Shown in pieces: positions 1 through 10,909 of a DNA stretch of 64,000 nucleotides. The notes under the pieces are model-generated. The model saw nothing but the letters and a program-made list of their open reading frames with translations, did not search any database and was not told the origin of the DNA. A program made the position numbers and the translations under genes. The stretch is from Phymorhynchus buccinoides (Eukaryota > Mollusca > Gastropoda > Neogastropoda > Raphitomidae), in assembly GCA_017654935.2 (NCBI GenBank), contig CM065711.1, positions 32,576,435 to 32,640,434 on the forward strand, written 5' to 3'. Each line of letters opens with the position of its first letter. The stretch's first letter is position 1.

Positions 1-135
1 AACTATTGATTTCCGGTTGGGTGTTAAATAAGTCTTTCTTTTTTTATTTAAAAAAATAAGCATGGCGGCATACCATGCTTTTTGCTTTGTATGTCAGAAA
101 CATGTATTGACCATTATTCTTCCCAATTTCAAGAA

Positions 136-635
<500 letters not shown>

Positions 636-659
636 TGCCTGAAGCTTAGCAGAAATATG

Positions 660-666
660 GAGAGAG

Positions 667-702
<36 letters not shown>

Positions 703-714
703 GAGAGAGAGAGG

Positions 715-746
<32 letters not shown>

Positions 747-753
747 AAGCCAA

Positions 754-812
<59 letters not shown>
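660..812. repeat. (GA)n microsatellite
   Basis: Purine-only GA/GAG tract with a few G interruptions. It lies 18 bp before a CA tract, giving a compound GA-CA microsatellite. Confidence 0.97.
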
Positions 813-816
<4 letters not shown>

Positions 817-828
817 TCATATAAAGAG

Positions 829-830
<2 letters not shown>

Positions 831-882
<52 letters not shown>

Positions 883-943
883 TCCTCATTCACACATCAC
901 ACACATTAAAAGCACACACACACACTTCACACACACACACACA

Positions 944-987
<44 letters not shown>

Positions 988-1026
988 ACACACACACACC
1001 TCACACACACACACCTCACACACACA

Positions 1027-1069
<43 letters not shown>

Positions 1070-1095
1070 ACGTTTGTATTTGTGACACACAACAC

Positions 1096-1134
<39 letters not shown>

Positions 1135-1292
1135 TACACACACACACACTGGTCACACACACACCACACACACACACACCACACAACACACACACAACAC
1201 CACACACACACACACACACAACAACACACACACCACACACACACACTTCCACACACAAAACAAACAGGACACACACACACACACACACACAC

Positions 1293-1329
<37 letters not shown>

Positions 1330-1505
1330 TACACACCCACTCACACAACACACACACACACACACACAAACACACACCACACACACACACACGCACACAC
1401 GTCACACGAACACGGAGCAAGGTCACACACACACACACACACACACACGAACAGCACACACATGTGGTGACACACACACACACCACACACACACACACAC
1501 ACACA
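831..1505. repeat. (CA)n microsatellite, long and interrupted
   Basis: About 675 bp of CA dinucleotides broken by CAC, ACAA and TTCAC interruptions. All long frames here are His-Thr or Cys-Val artefacts. Confidence 0.97.
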
Positions 1506-2048
1506 TTGTGCGTGTGCGCACATTCACGCAAGCACGCTTGCACGGAGAAACAGAAACAGAGGTACCGCCAGAGAAAGACAGAGAGAGACAGTGACAAAGA
1601 GAAAGTGACAGAAAATAAGAGAAAGAAAGCTTGCACTGGAGGGTCCGTGCTGTAAGGGTCGATGTGGACAAACCGTGCAGCGGAGACAGATCAAGGAAGA
1701 GAGCAGAGGCAGCGGTACCGATCTCGTCCCCATACAAGGTAAAACTTGCTGGAAAAACAAGTAAACAAGAAAAAGGCAGAAACAACAAAAAGAAGTCAAA
1801 CAATGACAACAGTAAAAGCAAGACCTGAAAGAGCTAAATAGGAGACAATAACCTGCTGCGGAGACATCAAGCGAGGAAGGGGAGGAGTGGCCTTGCCTCA
1901 TCTGGTGCAAGACTGACAGCAAATCCAGACCTCGTAAGATATGGGTCTAGTGCCAGATATGCCCACGCTGGGCTCACGATGAATGCACCCCAGGGCTCCC
2001 ACACTTCATCTGCCCACACTGTGACTCTAAGGCAGAGTCAGAATAGAC
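1506..2048. other. No gene seen; end of contig 1
   Basis: A purine-rich stretch to about 1640 is followed by ordinary sequence up to the gap. I see no convincing coding region, RNA gene or recognisable element. Confidence 0.6.
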
Positions 2049-2548
2049 NNNNNNNNNNNNNNNNNNNNNNNNNNNNNNNNNNNNNNNNNNNNNNNNNNNN
2101 NNNNNNNNNNNNNNNNNNNNNNNNNNNNNNNNNNNNNNNNNNNNNNNNNNNNNNNNNNNNNNNNNNNNNNNNNNNNNNNNNNNNNNNNNNNNNNNNNNNN
2201 NNNNNNNNNNNNNNNNNNNNNNNNNNNNNNNNNNNNNNNNNNNNNNNNNNNNNNNNNNNNNNNNNNNNNNNNNNNNNNNNNNNNNNNNNNNNNNNNNNNN
2301 NNNNNNNNNNNNNNNNNNNNNNNNNNNNNNNNNNNNNNNNNNNNNNNNNNNNNNNNNNNNNNNNNNNNNNNNNNNNNNNNNNNNNNNNNNNNNNNNNNNN
2401 NNNNNNNNNNNNNNNNNNNNNNNNNNNNNNNNNNNNNNNNNNNNNNNNNNNNNNNNNNNNNNNNNNNNNNNNNNNNNNNNNNNNNNNNNNNNNNNNNNNN
2501 NNNNNNNNNNNNNNNNNNNNNNNNNNNNNNNNNNNNNNNNNNNNNNNN
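2049..2548. other. Assembly gap (500 N)
   Basis: Exactly 500 N, which points to a fixed-size scaffolding placeholder. The true distance is unknown. Confidence 0.99.
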
Positions 2549-3320
2549 GTGAGGACCCGCACCATCTGGATAAGGATAAACACATGGTGACTCTTTGATG
2601 ATTATGGGTCCTGGAGGACCCGCATCAGCTGGACAGGGATAAACAACTGTTTACCTTTGCTGGATCATGCTTTGACTACGAAGACACGATGGCGACCCCC
2701 TACTCAGCAAAGCGCGAATTCCTAGGTGTTTATCCCTGTCCGGATGGTGGGGGTCTCCCACGACCCCTACTCAAATGCACTGCAGTGCTCTTTAAAGTAG
2801 GGGTCGTGGGAGACCCACCATCACCCGGACAGGTATATCAAAATTCGCGTCCACATTACGTCATTTATATTTTATACACATTAATGCAATTTAACACACG
2901 TAAAGCATTGACGTTTTTGACAAAGTCATGAAATTTCATGGAGATTGTTTAAATAGTTTATACAGAAAGATATCATTATGTTTTGTGTGTCAGGGGTCGT
3001 GAGCGACCCCGGAAGTTCCGGTAACATGTTAAATACATGTCCCTTTCTTATACCTTTATGGGTCGTGGAGACCCATGCGATCGTGTCTGTGTAGTGAAAA
3101 TCATGATCCTAAAGCTGAAAATACATTCCCTTTTTTATACCTAGTATGGGTCGTGGTAGGACCCACGCGCTTCCTGTCTGGGAGTGAAAAGCGTTATCCG
3201 GTAAATGCAAAATACATGTCCCTTTTATACCTACTATGGGTCGTGGAAGACCCGCGCGATCCTGTTCTGTTTAGTGAACAGCGTGATCCCGGTAAAGGCT
3301 ACAGATATAGGGTGGTTTAA
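2549..3320. repeat. Dispersed repeat with GGGTCGTGG motifs and a long hairpin
   Basis: Short motifs of the form GGGTCGTGG(n)GACCC recur at roughly 100-200 bp intervals. Positions 2735-2771 and 2796-2833 form a near-perfect inverted repeat (arms about 37 bp, spacer about 24 bp). The block from about 2650 to 3030, including the hairpin and an AT-rich right part, recurs at 19560-20010 and 38003-38455, so it is a dispersed family with three copies here. There is no coding capacity. The family name is unknown to me. Confidence 0.75.
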
Positions 3321-4140
3321 GCCCAAGATGTATACTGGAGAACCAAGTACTTAACCTTTCCGCCGCCACCATTTTCCAGCCCCAAAATATCATGAAATTT
3401 CACTGGTAGAGGAAAAAAACCTCTGGGATGTGTATAACTTAGGCTATCTTTACTTCCCAAATAAGCAAAATATCTTTGGATAACAGACCCTGCTTTGAAG
3501 CCTTTTAGTGACATGGGTGCTAAACAATTGTGGTGCATAAATGCGACACTGGAGCGGTGAAAGGGGGTGTTAAACTATTTTGTTGCAAAATATTCTTATT
3601 TCTAAACAAGTTTATATTAAAACAGGAAATTATTACACACAAAAATACAACAATGAATTGTAGAGTCCAAAATTAAATCCCCCTGAATTTTCTCAGTAGG
3701 TCATATTTGATGAAATTCAAGGGAAATCATTCGAAATTTACAACATTGGCAATACAATTTTATTTTCCCCTCCCCCACCCCCCTACTTTATGTGTGTGTG
3801 TGTGTGTGACTGTGAGGGGGAGTCATTTATTATTGTGTGGGCGATTGCTGGTAACTGGGACTATGTTTATATAGCGTTGCCCTCTTGTTATATATATTTA
3901 TGTGTTAGCTTTAAGTTTGTAAATATGCTTTGTTTTCTGAATAAAGTGTCTTGAGTACAACAAATTATCTATTCCTTTTGTGTGTTTATAGTGTGCGAAT
4001 TTCAGTGTATGACTGTTTGCACTTTTTTTTCCTCCTTTATTTTTTGGAGGTGTACGATCATGTGATTCAGCTTTTGTGTTAAAGCGAAAGTTTCATTCGT
4101 AATCCTTTTTATTATTACCTTTTATTATTATTAATTTTTT
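3321..4140. other. No gene seen
   Basis: AT-rich unique-looking DNA. An AATAAA hexamer lies near 3942, but no coding sequence precedes it. A short GT run sits at about 3791-3808. Confidence 0.55.
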
Positions 4141-4426
4141 GTTTGGGGGGTGGGGGGGGGGGGGTAAATTTTGTACCAGGAAAAATAATAAAAATTACAC
4201 ATTCTATTAAGCCAGAAATGTGATGCGGGGGGTGGTGTGGGGTTGGGGTGGTCATTTACCCTCCCCCCTAAACAAAAAGGGGAGGGATGATCCATTACCC
4301 TGCCCCCCCCCCCACTACCCACACACACACCAAAGCATTGCATTTCGATGTAGTTAAAGTTATAAACTTGTCTCATATTACTGCCCATCAGTCAGCCTGT
4401 CTTGTCCTTTTTCCTTTTTTCTTGCT

Positions 4427-4521
<95 letters not shown>

Positions 4522-5125
4522 AATGCAATATACTAAAAGTAAAACGGTTACGGATAATGTACTCTGTCCTACACAGTGTGAATTTATTTACTCCAGCCTA
4601 CCTCATTTTTAGCTCGACGTGAATAGAAACAACTTGTTTTTGTAAATGTAAATCTATGGTGACGTGTGTAGACGACGTGTGTGTTCGATAGGGTTTTAGT
4701 TTCGTTGTGGGGGTTTCGGGGTGGGGTGGGGGGGGGGGGGGGGAAAAACCCCACCCCAAACCCCCACACCATAAATACCCCTTCCCCCCACCTAAAACGC
4801 CCCTCCCCCCCCACTCCCCCCCCCTCCCCCTCCCCCCCCCTAGAGCAGGGCCCAACAATCCCAATGATAACACCATATAACCTAAAAGACAAACGCCTAA
4901 GCCATAGAACATCATAACACATAATCCTGTTCAGAAGAATTCACACACATACACAAAACCTACACACACACACACAAACACACCACACAGAAAAACACGC
5001 ACACAGAGAGAGGAGAGAGGAGAGAGAGAGAAGATGAGAGAGAGAGAGATTTAGAGAGAGACAGAGAGAGAGAGAAAACACACACACACACACACACCAC
5101 ACCACACACAGAAACACACACACGA
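4141..5125. repeat. Low-complexity block: G/C homopolymers, (CT)n and CA/GA tracts
   Basis: It contains G and C runs (4145-4165, 4300-4320), a (CT)n tract (4425-4519), a run of more than ten G followed directly by C-rich DNA (about 4720-4850), and mixed CA/GA tracts (about 4941-5123). The G-run followed by C-runs could form a hairpin or a quadruplex. Nothing codes for a protein. The next 290 bp, up to 5417, hold nothing recognisable. Confidence 0.85.
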
Positions 5126-5417
5126 TGCCCTCAACTTTATGTTGGCATAGTTTTGAGACACTAAGCGCACATACACACAACTAAATAATAACTAAAAGAA
5201 AGAAGGAAAAATGAGCGCATGCATTTACGTACGGAAGCGTGTCCGCTTATTTGCTTCTCCTCTTTCTTTTACTTATTTACGGCTTTCCATACAGAAACAT
5301 TTAGTTGTGTGTACGCGCACTTAGGACACGGACACCACAAACACAAAGACAGAACAAATAGAGGCTAATAGTTGTCTTAGTCTTATAGAAAACACCACAA
5401 ACACCCAAAGCTATTTG

Positions 5418-6433
5418 TTAAATAGCTTTCTTGGTCTTACATATAATGGCATGCATATCCCCTGCTATTTTCATGAACTTTGCTCTGAACTTGGTGCCAG
5501 TCAAACAGTACAGGTAGAAATTGATTGCATTGTTGACGGTAGACAGCATGTCGCTGGTCATGGAAAACACCAAGAACCGTCCGCTCTCAATGGGGTCGCT
5601 CCGATCATAATAGGCCTGAGACAAGAGACACATAGCTACTGGTGTGGTCAGTAGGAAAAAGGCAACATTGGCCACAACCAATGTGACAGTCAGTGAAGAC
5701 AATTTCTCTTGTCTGGAAGCCTGGCTGGCTTGTTGTGTTTTGTTGTTGTTGTGTTGAAAGATGTTTGTTGACTCTGAGTGATCTGACCAGTGTCCAAACC
5801 AGAACACCATTGCTGGTGGCCAGTATAACCAAAGGAACAAGGCAAAACCGAAAAAGGCGAATCCAAGAGTCTACTGTGAATATAAACCATCCATACGTGC
5901 CTGATCCCGAGAAAGGTACTTTACAAAAAAACCAATGTATATCATATCCATACAGATAATGACAATTCACCAAAGTAAGAACCATAATCGTTACACCAGA
6001 AGAGACCCGTGACTTTCTCGTGGTCCACACTGCACCGACACGAAGTGGCCACTGCACAGAGGCAGCTCTGAGCATGGTGTGTGACACCAGCATCCAGGAC
6101 GATACAGGCTGTGCTACACGTATCATCAACGTGTACACTTTGCACTGCCATGAGCCCTGGTTCCTTAAGTAGGTAAATTTGGCCATATATTGGAGAACAT
6201 TCTGGAAAATAGTATACCAACATGGCCTGGTCAGACACGGCCAAAACTATGAAGAAAACACTGGACGTGGATGAAGGAAGGCGAAGCATGATCAGAATGA
6301 TCATCACATTTCCAAAACCACCAAACACAGCCATGACTGGATCAGCTATATTCCTGATGAAATAAGCTGCATCTCTATAGGGTTGTTTCAGTTCATCCCA
6401 GGAGTATCGTTGAACACGGTCTGAGGGCTGCAT
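5418..6433 (-). pseudogene. Rhodopsin-like GPCR pseudogene (first family member)
   Basis: The start ATG complement is at 6431-6433 and the stop at 5418-5420. Conceptual reading gives the same architecture as the intact receptors at 28398 and 46519: TM1 with GFGNVMIILIM, TM2 with LAVSDQ, TM3 with SSWMLVSHTMLRAAS followed by WPLR, and TM7 with NAINFYLYC followed by KFRAKF. The frame changes twice. One shift is near 6218, between TM2 and TM3. The other is near 5740, in intracellular loop 3 within a Gln-rich stretch. Full length is about 335 residues, so only frame is lost, not sequence. It is much more diverged from the other members than they are from each other. It is probably a pseudogene, though two single-base assembly errors could produce the same picture. 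Confidence 0.82.
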
Positions 6434-7164
6434 TGTACAAGGTCACTTTGAAGACTTGTTGGGGGTTTTTTCTCGTTCCTGATTCCGGGGGGAATTACCC
6501 CTGGGTATTTTAATAAACAGAAGTTTTCTTAATGAAATAGGATTTTCCGAGAGAGAGGAGAAAAATAGAGATTTAACGCCCTCTGGGCCAAAAGGCCATT
6601 TGAATTGCATTTGAAATTATGAAGATGCTTAACGGAAAGGAAGACTTTGGTAAAGATACAGATGTTGTAGTTTGTACAGGTGTTTTTTTAAGTTTGAAGA
6701 ACAAGCAAATTATATAAAAAGTCTGGGCTATTTTTAAAGATAAAAGTTGTTTTAAAAGATATTTAGCAGTTTGCTTCAACTTATCTGGCAGACGGAGGAA
6801 ATCTGAAATTAACCCCCCAGGGCTACAATGTAAAACCTTTATGTTTAAAACTCGCTTATTAAAAGGATTATAAGATAGTGTTTTAAAAGTAGTGTTATAT
6901 GTACAAAGTTACGAAATGGGTTTGTTAAATGTTACTGTTAAACTTTAATTTGTTTTTATGTATTCCATTATCTTATTTTTGGCCAAACCTTGCAACAAGG
7001 GGTTTGACCTTTTTAATAGGAGCTCAAGCTTAATATAAAATTATACAGGCAATGTTACCATTACTATAAAATAATGTTTCAAGTAGTGCTCCCGCCTGCT
7101 ATCTGCGTATCATTCGTGAAATCCAAAATAACAATAAACATAAAATTAGAATACTTGCGGTGCT
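6434..7164. other. No gene seen
   Basis: AT-rich DNA between the receptor pseudogene and a dispersed repeat block. A short GA-rich patch (about 6549-6562) lies upstream of the pseudogene start. I recognise nothing else. Confidence 0.5.
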
Positions 7165-8370
7165 GACCCAGTCGCGACACACGCTTGCACCCCTAACCTT
7201 AACACTAAACCTAATCATAACCCAAACCCTAACCGTAACCCTGATTTCGCCCAAATTCAAACTTCTGCAAGCTTTTGACCTCAAGTATGCACCCACGTTG
7301 TTATTCAAAAGAGTTCTTGAGTGATAACGTTCACAGACATATAGACATACAGACATACAGACAGACAAACACAGACTGATAGACAGACAAACCCTGGAAT
7401 TGTTTTCATCAAAATATACTGAAAACCACATGTACGACCAGTTAACGATAAAATACGCATTTTGAGCAACCCTAACCGTAATCTTGACCCAGACCCTAAC
7501 CATTAATCCCATTTTACCCAATTTTGAACTCGTCCAAGTTTTTGGCCCCTAGTACCACACGTAGGCTAAAGTTTCATGCTAATTAAACGGATATATAGTT
7601 CGTTGCTTGTGCCACAAACAAAAATACAGACAGAAAAAAACGTTTGGGCCTAAAATAATAGGTTACTTATAAACATACGTAATACAGACACTACAACAGA
7701 CACGACGAGTATGTGGTACTTTTTTGATAATCATAAATATGATAAATAGTTTTAAATGTTTTCCAAAAGATCTAAGAAGTTATGAATTGGTGCAGCGATA
7801 AAATTCTGGTTCACAGATTAAAATTATTGAAAAGCCAGGGGAAACTACTGTTTGTATGTAATGATTGGAATGCTAAAAATAGACCGCCAGGCTGCAGTTG
7901 AAAGACTCTCTGTAAAGTCTTCAGTAAGCAAAGAATCTTCCGATTTTTTGTAAATTATACATTATTTCATATACTAAACACTAAAGACAGATTATTTCAT
8001 CTACTAAACACTAAAGACTGACATAATCGCGACCTAAGCCTGCACTCTCACCCTAAACCCTAACCCTAATCTCAACCCAAACTCTTAACCGCTAACCCGA
8101 TTTTACCCAAATTCGACCGTGTCCAAGCTGTTGACCTCTAGTGTCCACCTGTAAATTTTCATGTTGATATATCTAAGCGTGCTCGAGTTATCGCTGTCAG
8201 AGTCAGACAGACAGATAGACAAACAGACAGACAAACAAACCTTTTTTTCGTTGAAACACACTGATAACTGTATGTGAGGCCATTTTACACCGAAATATGC
8301 ATTTTTAGCAAATTTGAACACGGACGGACGGACGGACAAAGTGATAACAATACCAGTCTCGCTTCGCGAC
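7165..8370. repeat. Three copies of a dispersed repeat carrying CCCTAA-like runs
   Basis: Copies begin at about 7190, 7468 and 8040. Each has degenerate CCCTAA/ACCCTAA runs, then a GATTTTACCCAAATTC-like segment, then a TCCAAG...TTGACC segment, then a GACAGACA/GACGGACG tetranucleotide tract. The last copy ends in a hairpin built on ACCAGTC and GACTGGT (about 8352-8373). The telomere-like runs are part of the repeat unit. Open frames are short and repetitive. The repeat is non-autonomous and its family is unrecognised. Confidence 0.6.
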
Positions 8371-9253
8371 TGGTAATTAAGGAAAACCGTGTCTGTTTTA
8401 TTACTAAATCAAATTTAAGTTTTTAAATGTAATTTTAATCTTAACTGAGGGGACATTCCGCCAGAGGCCACCAATAATTTAAATATATAACATAGGTATT
8501 TTATTTCTGTAATTTTAAAAATTAAGTTAATAAGTTTTTGAGATTAAGGGTTTGGTTAATGATTCCCTTCGGTTAGGGGTGTTACCACGGGCGAGTCGCC
8601 AATAGGGGAGACCACCCGGAGGTGTCTCAGGATGGCAAGAGATACTCTGTCGCCATCCTGCTAAAGTTTTATTGAAAAACGAAGCTTAGTAACTACCATG
8701 ACTCGGTGTAGGGGTCGCACCTGACATCCACCTCCCGGGGAGGGACTGAAAGAAAGTTGTTGTCCGTGAAAGATGTGAGTCTGCATATGAGGATATATGT
8801 TGTCTGTATGTTTTGTTAAAACGGGAGTAATGGGACGGAGCTGGAAGGGGGAGGATGCTGATCCGACCCAAACATCGAGCCCCTACTACACTTATTTCTA
8901 GTCACTAATTTAGTTTTGATTAATTAAATCAAATATTTAAATGACGCCTGGCCAATTGTCTCGGCGAGCCAAACAAGGGGGGCCCAGCCCAATTTATGAT
9001 GTATTTTCATGATGTTTTTCTCATTGTAAGTAATTTTATTTAATTTAAGTTTGTGTATCATAGGTACTAGCGAACAAAAGTTAAGGCCCAGAAAGACAAT
9101 CATCTCCAAAAACTCACGAACTCAATAAAACGCACCCAGCTAATAACAAAACTGAATTTATTCTTCTAACATTAAGTTCATTCCAAAAAATCATTAATCA
9201 GAACGAGTTCAGTCAACAAAATGCCCCTTTCAACAACTTCCCCCTCCTCTTGA
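8371..9253. other. No gene seen
   Basis: Unique-looking DNA. A short inverted pair (AGGATGGC at about 8630 and GCCATCCT at about 8652) is the only structure noticed. No reading frame resembles a known protein. Confidence 0.5.
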
Positions 9254-9477
9254 AAAGTCACACATTCAGAATCAATGCACTTTGGAACAGTCAGTAATGT
9301 GGGTTTTGTGTGTGTGTTTTCTGTCTGTCCCAAGGATATCTCCCGAACCGCTTAACCGAATCGCTTCAAATTTTGTGTGGTGATGTGTCACCATGAGAGG
9401 AAGGCATCCAAGCAAAAGACAATTAAGTAATTTGTACTGACTGTTCCAAAGTGCATTGATTCTGAGTGTGACTTTTC
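9254..9477. repeat. Foldback (MITE-like) element with arms of about 42 bp
   Basis: Positions about 9254-9297 and 9436-9477 are inverted copies with few mismatches, separated by about 140 bp. The element abuts the end of the LINE fragment that continues to the right, just after its YADD motif. Part of the spacer (TCACCATGAGAGGAAG) recurs near 57020. No transposase is present. Confidence 0.65.
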
Positions 9478-10255
9478 GCTATGTCGTCAGCATACATAGA
9501 AATGTGACAGTTTTTTAATTGTATTTTAGATATATCATGAATCATGATATTAAAGAGAGTCGGGGCGACAGTGCTGCCTTGTGGGACCCCCATGTCCACC
9601 TGATGTTTTTGGACACGGTGGATCCCACTTTGACTCTCAGTGTTCGATTTTTAATAAAACTTTGAATAAAATTCAACATGTTGCCCTCTATACTGAGCTT
9701 GCTGAATTTATCTAACAACCTCCCATGCCAGGCGGAGTCGTACGCCCCTTTTATATCGAAAAAGGTGGCGAGGACTTTCCTGCGTCTTGCAAAAGCTTTT
9801 TTGACATAGGAGGTTAGTCTTATTACCTGTTCCATGCAGCATCTATGCTTCCGAAAACCTGCCTGGAACTTTGGGAGTACGTTATTGTTTTCTGGAAAAT
9901 ATTCCAGTCTGCGTTTTACGATACGTTCGTAAGCTTTACCCAGATGAGGGGTGAGGGATATGGTGCGGTAGCTGGTGGGGTCCCTAGCCGGTTTTCCAGG
10001 CTTAAGGACCCCAACTACTTGAGCCTCCTTCCAAGCTTGTGGGACTTCGCCCTCATCCCAACATCTGGAGTAAAAATGGTGCAGGACTTCAAGAAAAGAT
10101 GGGGGCAATTTCTTAATAAGAGTGTAGGAAATGATATCTTCTCCTGTTGCTTTATTAGGCTTAATAGGATTTTCGTGTGTCAGAAAGTATTTTATATTTA
10201 TATGACTTAGGTGCTCCCTCGTCGCTCGACGCATGAGGCAGTCAATGCTCTCCAC
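9478..10255 (-). pseudogene. Non-LTR retrotransposon reverse transcriptase fragment (Jockey/I-like)
   Basis: The minus strand encodes the fingers and palm of a LINE reverse transcriptase: the YRTISLTPHLGKAYERIV block, then QAGFRKHRCCMEQVIRLTSY, then motif A FFDIKGAYDSAWH. Near 9600 the frame shifts. In the other frame the sequence continues as GVPQGSTVAPTLFNIM and reaches the catalytic YADDIA motif at 9483-9494. Both catalytic Asp regions are visible, but the element is truncated at both ends, with no endonuclease or C-terminus, and cannot be active. The clade is judged from motif style only. Confidence 0.85.
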
Positions 10256-10612
10256 TGGGCACGGACCTCAGCCAACTTGTCCATGTCGCCCCAGCGTCTG
10301 TGGACAAGCTTCAGGTCCCTCTCCACTGTCTGTTTCCAGTTCATCATGTCCATGTCACTCCAGCGTCTGTGGACAAGCTTCAGGTCCCTCTCCACTGTCT
10401 GTTTCCAGTTCATCATGTCCATGTAACTCCAGCGCCTGTCGACAAGCTTCAGGTCCCTCTCCACTGTCTGCTTCCAGTTCATCATGCTCACTCCAGCGTC
10501 TGTCCCTCCCTCTCCACTGTCTGTTTCCAGTTCATCATGTCCATGTAACCCCAGCGCCTGTCGACAAGCTTCAGGTCCCTCTCCACTGTCTGCTTCCAGT
10601 TCATCATGTTTT
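10207..10612 (-). pseudogene. LINE C-terminal fragment with an internal 69-bp tandem repeat
   Basis: The minus strand encodes WKQTVERDLKLVHRRW, then GDMDKLAEVRAQWRALTASC and a stop at 10207-10209. This is the usual end of many LINE polyproteins (TVE-DL...W..A..R..WR). The 23-residue segment starting WKQTVERDL is repeated in tandem at a period of 69 bp (starts near 10289, 10358, 10427), then at shortened periods of 64 and 58 bp to 10612. The period is a multiple of three, so the frame is kept. An inverted copy lies at 63650-64000. Confidence 0.75.
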
Positions 10613-10909
10613 ATATCTCTAATACAAATCTGCTTGTTTCAGTTTTTGCAGTTTTGAGATACATATGTTGTCTATACCTCAATCTATGGATGACTAGCAT
10701 TTCAGTAAATATGTCATTTGTGTAAATTGCATAAGGATTTTCCCATTCAGATAGGAATAATGTTGTGTTTGTACAAATTATTTTGATTTTTCTTATTATA
10801 TTTTCCTCACTGACATTTTTTGACACGTTGCCAGAGTATTTGAGAAGAGAACTTAACAACACTTAATAGCTTGGTCCTAGTTTCGCCAAAATGCGTCCAA
10901 AACACTAAG
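10613..10909. other. Unique flank shared with contig 4
   Basis: No gene is seen. The segment matches the reverse complement of about 63400-63660, which defines one end of the inverted copy C and gives an empty-site comparison for the L2 insertion at 10910. Confidence 0.65.

Noticed and set aside
2049..2548. Open frames spanning runs of X (also at 36884 and 53501)
   Set aside because: They cross assembly gaps and have no sequence support.
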